From positions 682,001 to 746,000 of the forward strand of contig NZ_SPUJ01000001.1 in assembly GCF_004522105.1 (NCBI RefSeq): DNA of 64,000 nt, read 5' to 3'. The notes under the pieces were generated by a model that was not told where the DNA came from, did not search any database, and saw nothing but the letters and a program-made list of their open reading frames with translations. The position numbers and the translations under genes are program-made. Each line of letters starts with the position of its first letter. The stretch's first letter is position 1. Shown piece by piece: positions 44,686 through 52,279 of the stretch. This stretch comes from Nocardioides sp. 1609 (GTDB lineage: Bacteria > Actinomycetota > Actinomycetes > Propionibacteriales > Nocardioidaceae).

Positions 44686-45077
44686 GGCGGTTCCTCCACC
44701 GCGTGACCCTCGACCTCGATCTGCACGGCCGGGCCGCCGATCCCGAGCGCCGGCACGCTCGCCCGGACGACGACCTCGATCGTCGGCACGCCGCCCACGC
44801 TCACCCGGCGCACGGTGACGTCGTCGGCGAACCGGCCCGAGACGGCGCCCTCGACCTGGTCGCGGGTGCGGGCCTCCCCGGCGCCGGGACCGCGGTCCTG
44901 GGTGGCGGCGTACCGCGCGCCCTCGGCGGCCGCCGAGGCGAGCGTGTTGCGCACGTGCAGCACGAGCGCGAGCTGGATGATCCCGAGCACGAGCGGGACC
45001 AGCACGACGAGCACCAGCACGAAGTCGACGACCGCGGCCCCCCGCTCGCCCCGCGCGCGCCGGCCAGGTCGGGCCAC
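44682..45077 (-). CDS. TadE-family pilus assembly protein
   Basis: A 131-residue protein with GERGAAVVDFVLVLVVLVPLVLGIIQLALVLHVRNTLASAAAEGARYAA, a clear TadE domain, then a beta-rich external end. It starts at GTG 45075-45077, overlapping the stop of the Flp-like pilin by one base, and overlaps the next gene by four. Confidence 0.88.
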   Translation of the reverse strand: MARPGRRARGERGAAVVDFVLVLVVLVPLVLGIIQLALVLHVRNTLASAAAEGARYAATQDRGPGAGEARTRDQVEGAVSGRFADDVTVRRVSVGGVPTIEVVVRASVPALGIGGPAVQIEVEGHAVEEPP

Positions 45078-45304
45078 TACTTCACCTTGTTGAGCGCGGC
45101 CTGCAGCATCTGCTCCAGCTGCGGCTTCGCGATGCCCCAGATGCCCATCACGATGGCCGCGCTCATCACCGTGACGAGCACCCAGCCCGGGACGTCGCCA
45201 CGGTCGTCACGTCGCCGCCGGTCGGTGCGAGGGACCAGTCGCGGCACGAGGTGGACCAGGAGCACGACCTGGAGGCGGAGCAGGTGGTCGAGGAGCTTTC
45301 CCAT
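45077..45304 (-). CDS. Flp-type pilin-like small protein
   Basis: A 75-residue protein beginning at the ATG at 45302-45304 with AAAGGA upstream. After a basic stretch (RTDRRRRDDRGDVPGW) comes a single hydrophobic helix (VLVTVMSAAIVMGIWGIA) and an amphipathic tail, the layout of actinobacterial Flp-family pilins. It is probably the major or a minor pilin subunit of this tad locus, but the N-terminal 45 residues are longer than in standard Flp. Confidence 0.7.
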   Translation of the reverse strand: MGKLLDHLLRLQVVLLVHLVPRLVPRTDRRRRDDRGDVPGWVLVTVMSAAIVMGIWGIAKPQLEQMLQAALNKVK

Positions 45305-45342
45305 GGTGGTTCCTTTCCGAGAGGCCAGGGATTCAGGAGGAT

Positions 45343-46275
45343 TCAGGAGATCGTGAGGGACAGTCCGATCAGGCCGGGCCAGAACGCGAACACGACGGTC
45401 ACCGGGAGCACGAGGAACACCACCGGCACCATCATCAGCACCTCGCGGCGAGCGGCGACCTCGATCAGCTCGCGGCGGCCGGCCTCGCGGACGTCGCCGG
45501 CCTGGGCGTGCAGGACGTCGGCGAGCGGCGTCCCGCGCTCGATGGCGATCGCGATGCCCTGGGCGAATCGCGAGACCAGCGGCAACCCGGTCGCCGCGGC
45601 CATCGCGTCGAACGCCGAACCGACCGGCTCGCCGGTGCGGACCGCGGCCAGCACCCGGCCGAGGTCGTGGGAGAGCTCGCCGCCGCTGCGGCGGACGACC
45701 CGGTCGAGGGCCGCGACGGGGCCCTCCCCCGCTGCCACCGCGAGGGCGAGCAGCTCGGCCAGGGTGGGGAACTCCGCGAGGATCCGGCGCTCGCGGGCCT
45801 TGACCTGGCTCGTGAGCCAGCTGTCGCGAGCGAGCACCCCGGCGGCGAACGCGGTTCCGCACAGCAGGAGCGGGCCGAGCGACGGGGTCGGGCCGGCCAG
45901 CGCGCGCAGGACGGAGTAGGCCGCGACGACGGCGAACGCGACGAGACCCCAGAGGACCTGCTCGACGCGGAGCTCGTGCACGCTCTTGTCGATGCCGGCC
46001 CGGCGCAGCCGGCGTTCGACCGAGGCCGCGCCGCCGAGGACCCGTTCGACGCCGTCGGCGGCGGCCCGCAGCGGTGGCCCGAAGACCCCTACCGCGGCCG
46101 ACGTCGGCGGTCGAACGGTGCGCGTCAGGCCCCCGGTCTGCGGGAGGTCGCGCACGTAGGGCAGCACCCGGATCGCGAGCTGCGGGCGACGGATCACCAG
46201 CACCCGGCGCACGACGAGGAGCAACCCGAGTGCGCCCGTGCCGCCGAGGAGCGCGCCGCAGGTCGCGGGGGTCAC
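45343..46275 (-). CDS. TadC-type type II/IV pilus inner membrane protein
   Basis: A 310-residue type II secretion F-family protein with hydrophobic segments at both ends (LLGGTGALGLLLVVRRVLV; VLMMVPVVFLVLPVTVVFAFWPGLIGL). The central GspF domain reads EFPTLAELLALAVAAGEGPVAALDRV. It pairs with TadB to form the membrane platform of the pilus machine. The start is GTG at 46273-46275, overlapping the tadB stop (GTGA). Confidence 0.9.
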   Translation of the reverse strand: MTPATCGALLGGTGALGLLLVVRRVLVIRRPQLAIRVLPYVRDLPQTGGLTRTVRPPTSAAVGVFGPPLRAAADGVERVLGGAASVERRLRRAGIDKSVHELRVEQVLWGLVAFAVVAAYSVLRALAGPTPSLGPLLLCGTAFAAGVLARDSWLTSQVKARERRILAEFPTLAELLALAVAAGEGPVAALDRVVRRSGGELSHDLGRVLAAVRTGEPVGSAFDAMAAATGLPLVSRFAQGIAIAIERGTPLADVLHAQAGDVREAGRRELIEVAARREVLMMVPVVFLVLPVTVVFAFWPGLIGLSLTIS

Positions 46276-47126
46276 GAGAGGATCCGTCGTTCGGCGGGCA
46301 ACCGCCCGATGCGCATCATCACGCGGTAGGCGAGCAGGCAGGTGCCGGCCCCGATGCCCAGGACGACGGCGCCGGCCGGCGAGCGGTACCGCTCGATCAC
46401 CTCGGACTGGGTCGACATGAACAGCAGCACGGCCCACGGCGCGGCGACTGCCAGGCGGGCCCCGTTGACGGCCCACGCCTGGCGGGACTCCAGCTCGGAG
46501 CGGGTGCGCTGGTCGTCGCGCAGGTAGCCCGACAGGTTGCGCAGCAGCCGGCCGAGCTCGCCGCCGCCGACCTCGCGGGCGATGCGAAGGCCCTCGACGA
46601 CACGGTCGCCGACGGGGTCGGCGAGCCGGTCCTTGAGCCGGTCGAGGCAGTCACCGAACCGGCCGCTGACCTGGTAGTCGAGCGCGAAGGCGTCGAACGC
46701 CGACCGCAGCGGCTCCGGCCCGCGGACCGCCAGCCCGGCGAGGGCGTCGGGCAGGGAGAGCCCGGCCCGGACGGCGGAGGCGAGGTTGTCGATCGCCTCC
46801 GGCCAGACCTCGGCGAGCTCGCGCTGCCGCCGCCGGGCGCGGCCGGTGACGACGGCGACCGGCAGGTAGGCGCCGATCGCGCCGAACGCGGCGGCGACCG
46901 GCGGGGTCGAGGACACGGCCTGGACCAGGACCGTGACGACGGCACCGCAGCCCAGGCACAGCGCGACGAAGCCGGTCGCCGACACCTCGCTCATCCCCGC
47001 GGCGGCGAGGAGCCGGGTGGTGCGGCCGGGCGCACGCGCGGGCCGCTCGGGGCGGCGCGGCAGGGCGAACGCCGACCAGACCAGCAGCAGCCCGACCCCG
47101 ACGCCCAGGCCCACCACGGCGCCCAC
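46272..47126 (-). CDS. TadB-type inner membrane platform protein
   Basis: A 284-residue GspF-family protein. The N-terminus has one helix (AVVGLGVGVGLLLVWSAFAL), and the central domain reads WPEAIDNLASAVRAGLSLPDALAGLA, typical of TadB. Membrane segments follow. The longer upstream frame overlaps the cpaF end and is not used; the GTG at 47124-47126 lies directly after the cpaF stop. Confidence 0.88.
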   Translation of the reverse strand: MGAVVGLGVGVGLLLVWSAFALPRRPERPARAPGRTTRLLAAAGMSEVSATGFVALCLGCGAVVTVLVQAVSSTPPVAAAFGAIGAYLPVAVVTGRARRRQRELAEVWPEAIDNLASAVRAGLSLPDALAGLAVRGPEPLRSAFDAFALDYQVSGRFGDCLDRLKDRLADPVGDRVVEGLRIAREVGGGELGRLLRNLSGYLRDDQRTRSELESRQAWAVNGARLAVAAPWAVLLFMSTQSEVIERYRSPAGAVVLGIGAGTCLLAYRVMMRIGRLPAERRILS

Positions 47127-47128
47127 GC

Positions 47129-47395
47129 TCAGCGCCCGTCGTTCAGGAGCCGGTGGACGTCGACGCCGACGCGTTCGTAGAGCTCGAGCCGCGACGGCAT
47201 CCCGTGCGTGCGGCGCAGCTCCTGCTCGTGCCGCACGAAGAGCGGCTCGGCCTCGATGACGTCGTTCTCCACGCGGCCGGGCACGGCGACGATCTCGTTC
47301 ACCCGGCGCACGCCGCGGTGGTCGATCCCGAGGTGGACGACGAGGTCGACCGACGACGCGACCGTGGGCACGACGAAACGGCTGCGTTCCTGAAG
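47129..47395 (-). pseudogene. C-terminal fragment of tad ATPase CpaF/TadA, cut by an integrated element
   Basis: About 88 residues remain of the secretion ATPase. The visible end is RFVVPTVASSVDLVVHLG, DHRGVRRVNEIVAVPGRVENDVIEAEPLF and a short tail to the stop at 47129, matching the C-terminus of CpaF. A normal protein has about 400 residues with Walker motifs, all absent here. Upstream of about 47395 the sequence changes to a serine-recombinase gene read the other way. An ATG at 47371 could give an 80-residue remnant. Without a functional ATPase the tad pilus should not assemble while the element is integrated. Confidence 0.8.
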
Positions 47396-47427
47396 ACACG
47401 TCCATCAAACGTGCCGATAGGAACCCC

Positions 47428-47862
47428 ATGAGCACTCCCCTGCAAGACGTTCAGAAACCCCACTTTCAAGGCCCACTCCGTCTCGTTGCGTACACGAGAT
47501 GCCCGCTGCGCGGCGCCGCTGCAGGTGATGAGTTGCGGGCGCTGCAAGCGCGTGTTGCCTGCTCGGGCCACTCGCTCAAGTTCAATCCCGGCGGTCAAGA
47601 TGTCGTGTTCGTAACTGGTGACTCGAGGCTGTCGACGGCTGTGGGTTTGGTGGCGGCTGGTGCCGCTGACGGTGTTGTTGTCACTCGGGTGTCGCGGCTG
47701 GGCCGTACAGCCCAGGTGTTGACCGACAGCGTGAGCCGCATCGTGCGGGTTGGTGGTGTGGTCGCGACGTGCGGTGACGGCTGGTCGGTCGTGGCTGGTG
47801 ACACGAAACGGGGACAGTCGCGGACAGCGCGGACCGACGGTCTGTCGGGGCGGTGCTCTTGA
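47428..47862 (+). CDS. small serine-recombinase paralogue lacking the catalytic serine
   Basis: A 144-residue protein covering one resolvase catalytic domain. RLVAYTRCPLRG aligns with the usual RxVxYxRVSxxxQ, and the serine position is Pro26. VVVTRVSRLGRTAQVLTD keeps the arginines that normally hold the DNA. There is no DNA-binding C-terminal part. It is probably inactive as a recombinase. Its stop overlaps the integrase start (TGATG), so both are made together. A role as a partner or directionality factor is possible. AGGA is four bases before the ATG at 47428. Confidence 0.75.
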   Translation: MSTPLQDVQKPHFQGPLRLVAYTRCPLRGAAAGDELRALQARVACSGHSLKFNPGGQDVVFVTGDSRLSTAVGLVAAGAADGVVVTRVSRLGRTAQVLTDSVSRIVRVGGVVATCGDGWSVVAGDTKRGQSRTARTDGLSGRCS

Positions 47863-49424
47863 TGGCGCGGCGCAAGAAGAGTAAGCAGCCGTCGCAACTG
47901 CGTCTTGTGGCGTACGCGCGAGTTTCGCGTGCTCGTGAGGCGATGGAATCGCCTGAGATCCAACTCCGTTCTGTCCGCGAGTGGTGCGCCCAGCATGGGC
48001 ACACGATCGTGACGGAGATCGTCGACCCGGACGCGACCGGTCGGAACTTCAACCGGAAGGTCCAGGCCGGCATCGGCATGGTCGAAGATGGGCGAGCTGA
48101 CGGCATCGTCGTCTATAAGTTCAGCCGATTCGGACGACACAACGCGGGTGTTCAACTGAACTTGGGTCGAATCTTGGGTGCTGGCGGTGAGTTGTATTCG
48201 TCGACTGAGGTGGTCGATGCTACGACGGCGGCGGGGGCGTTCTCTCGGGACATGCTCATCGCGGTTGCCTCGTTTGAGTCGAACCGTTTCAGCGAGCAGT
48301 GGAGCGATAGCCAGGAGTACAGGATTGCGCGCGGCCTACCCCATACCGGTGACCCTCGCTTCGGGTACGTGCACCACAAGTGCCGGTCGCAGCCCATTAC
48401 GGCGGCTGGTTGGTTGTTGAAGAACGAGAAAGATCCTGATTGTCATCCGGGTGGCGATTGTCGGGAGGAGTATCGGATTGATCCGGTGACGGGTCCGGTC
48501 TTGGCTGAGATGTATCGTCAGTATGTTGACGGGTCTTCACTTGCGTCTATCGCGTCGCGGCTGATCGCTCTGGGGGTGCCGACGACGAGGAATGGTCAGT
48601 GGAGGTCTTCGTTGGTCGGTGACCTGATGGATAGCGGGTTTGCTGCGGGGTTTCTTCGCGTGGGTGGTCGAGGTTTGCCGTCGGAGGCGAACGACACCGA
48701 GCTTGTTGCGGGGGCGCAGGACCGGCTGATCTCTGAGGAGGAGTGGTCGGCGTACAAGGCCCGTCGGGCGCGGATGCGAGGCAATGCGTCGTCTGTCCGG
48801 TATCGGTGGCCGTTGAGTGGCATCACTAGGTGTGGGCTTTGTGGTGGCCCGATGACTTGTACTACCGGGAGCCCTGGCGGCAAGAAACTCGTGCGCGGCT
48901 ACATCATGAGGTGTGTGACGGCGCAGGACAACAGGGCGTGTCGTGGGGTTTGGCGTGTAACTGCGGATGTTGAGACGGCGTTGTTTGATCGGCTTGATGT
49001 CTTGGCGTCACTGTTGGAGGAGGCTGGGCGCGCGGCTTCGCGGGTCGCGCCCGCGGTCCGTTCGGAGCAGGAGAATCAGAGGCGGCGCATCGAGAAGAAG
49101 TTGGCGAAGGTCCGGGCGGATCGGGGTCGGCTGGTGGACCTGGCAACGTCTGGGGCGCTACCGATCATTGAGGTAGCAGCGAAGCGGATCAGGCTCGACG
49201 CTGAGATTGTGGCGTTGGAAGATGCGGCGACTGTGGCGGGCGCGCCCGCGAAGGCCTGGACCGCTCCTCAGGTTAGGACGCTCCGCAAGGACTGGCCGAC
49301 GCTCGGGATGGATGTCCGCCGCGAGATGATCCGGACGCTCGTTGAGTCGATTACTGTTCATCGCGATAAGTCGATTCTGGTTCGTCTGGTCGAGCCTCTT
49401 GAAGGAGTCGCGTCCTATAGTTGA
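47862..49424 (+). CDS. large serine integrase
   Basis: A 520-residue phage-type serine recombinase. The N-terminal resolvase domain has catalytic Ser22 (VAYARVSRAREA) and arginines in VVYKFSRFGRH. The Recombinase domain (about 165-270) starts GDPRFGYVHHKCRS, with Cys residues. A zinc ribbon (TRCGLCGGPMTCTT and CVTAQDNRACRG) and a coiled coil (QENQRRRIEKKLAKVRADRG) follow. This set is complete for an active integrase. It is the first complete recombinase gene next to the broken cpaF, so it probably made that insertion. The start could also be GTG at 47853. Confidence 0.93.
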   Translation: MARRKKSKQPSQLRLVAYARVSRAREAMESPEIQLRSVREWCAQHGHTIVTEIVDPDATGRNFNRKVQAGIGMVEDGRADGIVVYKFSRFGRHNAGVQLNLGRILGAGGELYSSTEVVDATTAAGAFSRDMLIAVASFESNRFSEQWSDSQEYRIARGLPHTGDPRFGYVHHKCRSQPITAAGWLLKNEKDPDCHPGGDCREEYRIDPVTGPVLAEMYRQYVDGSSLASIASRLIALGVPTTRNGQWRSSLVGDLMDSGFAAGFLRVGGRGLPSEANDTELVAGAQDRLISEEEWSAYKARRARMRGNASSVRYRWPLSGITRCGLCGGPMTCTTGSPGGKKLVRGYIMRCVTAQDNRACRGVWRVTADVETALFDRLDVLASLLEEAGRAASRVAPAVRSEQENQRRRIEKKLAKVRADRGRLVDLATSGALPIIEVAAKRIRLDAEIVALEDAATVAGAPAKAWTAPQVRTLRKDWPTLGMDVRREMIRTLVESITVHRDKSILVRLVEPLEGVASYS

Positions 49425-49453
49425 GGATCCGGTTCGGGCTGATCGTTCAAGAG

Positions 49454-49618
49454 TCAGGTTCGGTGGCGCCTGATCCATTCCTGAATGTCGTTCGCGCCGG
49501 CGGCTTTGGCTGCGCTGACTGGGTCTCGCTGCTCCTGTTCCGCGATCCCCCGTGCCCAGAGGTAGCCGAATCGCTCCACGAGCTCACTGGCGGACTTGTT
49601 GTTGGTTGGTTCATCCAT
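49454..49618 (-). CDS. hypothetical small protein (54 aa)
   Basis: A short, mostly helical and acidic protein from the ATG at 49616-49618 (MDEPTNNKSASELVERFG). It has regular amphipathic helices (LWARGIAEQEQRDPVSAAKAAG) and ends just downstream of the convergent integrase gene. It has no membrane segment and no family I know. Confidence 0.45.
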   Translation of the reverse strand: MDEPTNNKSASELVERFGYLWARGIAEQEQRDPVSAAKAAGANDIQEWIRRHRT

Positions 49619-49996
49619 GCAGGCGATATCGGCCTGTTTTGCACGAGAAACGTCCGCGGGGATGTGTGGTTTCCGAGCACTCACGGTTTGGCGGGGGTCG
49701 CAACTCGGCCGTGTTTCGCGTGGCAGGCACTGCTGCTGGGTCGCGACGCCCGGGTGAGAGCCGTTTCTGCGTGGCAACATCGCCGTGGTGGCATAGTGGC
49801 GGTCGAGTGTTGCGTCGCGTCAAACCAGCCGACGCGGCCCTGTCTCGTCGCTTTCTTAACCCGTGGGTGATCGGGGTCCACGGGACCGAGGGAAATCCCG
49901 CAGACATCGCGCCGTCGTGTGATCCTGGCCGTGTGCTTCGTTGCAGCGGGGTCAGGCGTCTTGGGTGTGTAGAGCGACAGGTGGCTTGGAACCGTT
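49619..49996. other. intergenic region, no gene seen
   Basis: I find no convincing gene, tRNA or long repeat here. It probably holds the promoter of the hydrolase gene at 49997, but no clear -10/-35 pair stands out. Confidence 0.4.
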
Positions 49997-51493
49997 ATGA
50001 ACGATAACCCTAAACCGCACATTGTCTCGAACGGCAGAAGCCAGGGGGCGAGACCGCCGAAGTTTGATCACGCGATTCTTTTCATCCATGGCGTCGGCGG
50101 ACAGCGACCTGGCGAGACGCTCAACGCAGGAATGCGTTGCCTAGCGTTGGCCGGTGCTGTCGATCGTGGTGCCGGCGCGTCCACTACAACAGTGCCTGAC
50201 GCTACCGTTATGTCGGTGCCGCGGACCGACGGGTCGGTCGCTGATGTATTGTGCGCCGAAGGGTACTGGGACGCCATTGTGGTTAAACATAAAGCTGCTC
50301 CGTCGCCACGGCAGGTGTGGGGCTGGGCAGTCTTGACGTTGCCCTACATGGTTTTGCATGGTGGTGCGATCAGCGGATATGGCGCATGGATGCGTCACAG
50401 CGATCCGGATGCCACCTCGATGAAGTTCTCGCGTCTGGCCCGCGTTACAGCGGGATTGCTCCAATCCGCGTATCTCAGGATCGCCGTTGTGCTGCCTGTC
50501 GTACTACTTCTCACGATTGTTCTGGCACCCTTCGCCATCGCTTTTGAGGCTTGGCGAAGGAAGGGTAGCGGTCGTGTCGGTCCTGTGACCTATCTACTTA
50601 CCGTCGTCGTTGGTGACGCTTGGGCTTATCGAACGCCAGACATTCTGGAGTCAGTGTTGGGTCATTTATCTGACCGCGTCACTGACTTGCAGCAGGTCGC
50701 TAGATCAGTCACGGTCGTTGGCCATTCACAAGGAGCGTCGCTTGGACGGATGTTGTCTGCGCGTGTGCGTGTGGACTCGTTGGTGACTGTGGGCTCGGGC
50801 GCCCACTACCTTGGAGCAGCACGAAGTGCTCGTTGGGGACGCGTGATGTACGGCTGGGTCGTCGCTCTTACTTATGGGGTCGGGGTGGCATGGCTCTTCG
50901 GAGAGGCACTCAGGTCGATCAGGTTGCTCGTTGCTGCGCTGATCGAGTCGCTCAGGACCACCTTTGATGGATTGACGGCGGGCGTCGGCGGGGATCCGTC
51001 GGGGCGGAGCACAGCCGGTCTGGACGTGCTGCTCGACGCGATGGAGACCGTAGCGGCGGGCCCGACAATGTGGTTCGCGGCCGCATTGGCGCTGGCGGGC
51101 ATCCTCGTCTTTCGTTATTGGGAGCCGGATCAGCCTTCCGCGGACTGGGGTGGGCCGATACAAGCGGAATGGGTCGATATCGCATCCATCTACGATCCGG
51201 TGAGCGTCGGAGGGGCAGGCACGGAGGAGGACGCGATCAGTATTGCTGTCGTGAACTCTCAACGATTCTCCGACTTGCCTAAGGAACACGTCTCGTACTT
51301 CAACAATCGCAGGGTCGGCGAAACCATTATTGCCGTCGTGTCTAATGGACCGATTGAGCCAGCACTTCGAGATGATTCGGATCCTCACACAGTCCTGAAA
51401 CGGGCTTGGCTGTGGGGCCTGCCATTCACCTTGGTTATCGCCTACTGGATGCCTACGTGGGTCAGTTCCGTAGTTTCCTGGCTCCTCTTCTGA
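49997..51493 (+). CDS. membrane-bound alpha/beta hydrolase-like protein
   Basis: A 498-residue protein. The oxyanion-region motif AILFIHGVGGQRPGE lies near residue 30 and the nucleophile elbow VTVVGHSQGAS is near residue 240, so a serine hydrolase or lipase fold is likely. Membrane helices interrupt the fold: IAVVLPVVLLLTIVLAPFAIAF (about 160), a segment near residue 290, FAAALALAGILVF (about 360) and the C-terminal VIAYWMPTWVSSVVSWLL. The Asp/His pair may be in IYDPVS and the following loop. Within an island, such hydrolases are sometimes effectors that damage membranes. No partner gene is adjacent. Confidence 0.75.
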   Translation: MNDNPKPHIVSNGRSQGARPPKFDHAILFIHGVGGQRPGETLNAGMRCLALAGAVDRGAGASTTTVPDATVMSVPRTDGSVADVLCAEGYWDAIVVKHKAAPSPRQVWGWAVLTLPYMVLHGGAISGYGAWMRHSDPDATSMKFSRLARVTAGLLQSAYLRIAVVLPVVLLLTIVLAPFAIAFEAWRRKGSGRVGPVTYLLTVVVGDAWAYRTPDILESVLGHLSDRVTDLQQVARSVTVVGHSQGASLGRMLSARVRVDSLVTVGSGAHYLGAARSARWGRVMYGWVVALTYGVGVAWLFGEALRSIRLLVAALIESLRTTFDGLTAGVGGDPSGRSTAGLDVLLDAMETVAAGPTMWFAAALALAGILVFRYWEPDQPSADWGGPIQAEWVDIASIYDPVSVGGAGTEEDAISIAVVNSQRFSDLPKEHVSYFNNRRVGETIIAVVSNGPIEPALRDDSDPHTVLKRAWLWGLPFTLVIAYWMPTWVSSVVSWLLF

Positions 51494-52279
51494 GTGGCCG
51501 GAACTGCAGGCGGGGGCGAGCAGGCGTGTGAGTCTAGGCGAGGAGGTCGCGAAGTAGGCCGTCGAACTCTTCACTAAAGTTTGACTATTGCGCCTTCGAT
51601 TCGAACCAGGTGAGAAATCGAGTCGGCCGCCGATATGTCTATTTGTTCGCGAGCCGTCGAGTCTGTCTAAGCACACACCTGGTAACTTCACGCATGAGCA
51701 GAGCCTTCAACCTCATGGCTTGCCGCCCCTTGACGACAGCCATCTCTGCGAGATTTACCGCAAACCGTTCGGGGTGGGGCGGCCCTGCCTCAAGTTGTCT
51801 ACGACCCATCCCCCACCGACATGACCCATCAAAGTGGCTCATGGCAGAACACTCTTGCCGACGTTGTTCGGGCCGATGAGAGCCGTGACCGGACCGAGCG
51901 ACAACGATCCACCGTCTGCGATGGGGCGGTAGACGCGGACCCGACCAGACTCAATGAGCACGTCCCATGACAGAAGCCGTCCGACCCTGCTCCCGCGCGA
52001 ACCCAGTCCCCAGCAACGCACGAACCCTGGACGTCGCCCTCAACTCGATGAACAGGCAGCCAGCCGACGACCAGCCTCGCCTGTAAGCCGACAGGGTCAG
52101 GGTGGGTGGGAGGGCAAGCACCAAGTCCATTGAGGCGACCGACGTGGTCGGCCGGATCTACATCACGGCTCCGCTCTCCGCGCGATGACGCGGGTACAGC
52201 TCACCACCTGTCCACCGCGGACCAATCAGCGACCACGCCCTGGCCGCCGGCTAATGACCTGCCCAGCCAGGCAGAACCG
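51494..52279. other. gene-poor stretch with a truncated ATPase remnant
   Basis: Apart from the ATPase fragment at 51839-51961, nothing convincing is coded here. AT content rises near 51570-51680. The rest may be debris from rearrangement. Confidence 0.4.
51839..51961 (-). pseudogene. truncated AAA/OLD-type ATPase N-terminus
   Basis: About 40 residues starting GTG CTC ATT GAG (VLIESGRVRVYRPI) run into ALIGPNNVGKS, a perfect Walker A of the OLD/RecF/SMC-like group, then stop at once. Such ATPases are 400-700 residues long and are frequent in defence loci. This looks like a decayed remnant. Confidence 0.55.
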
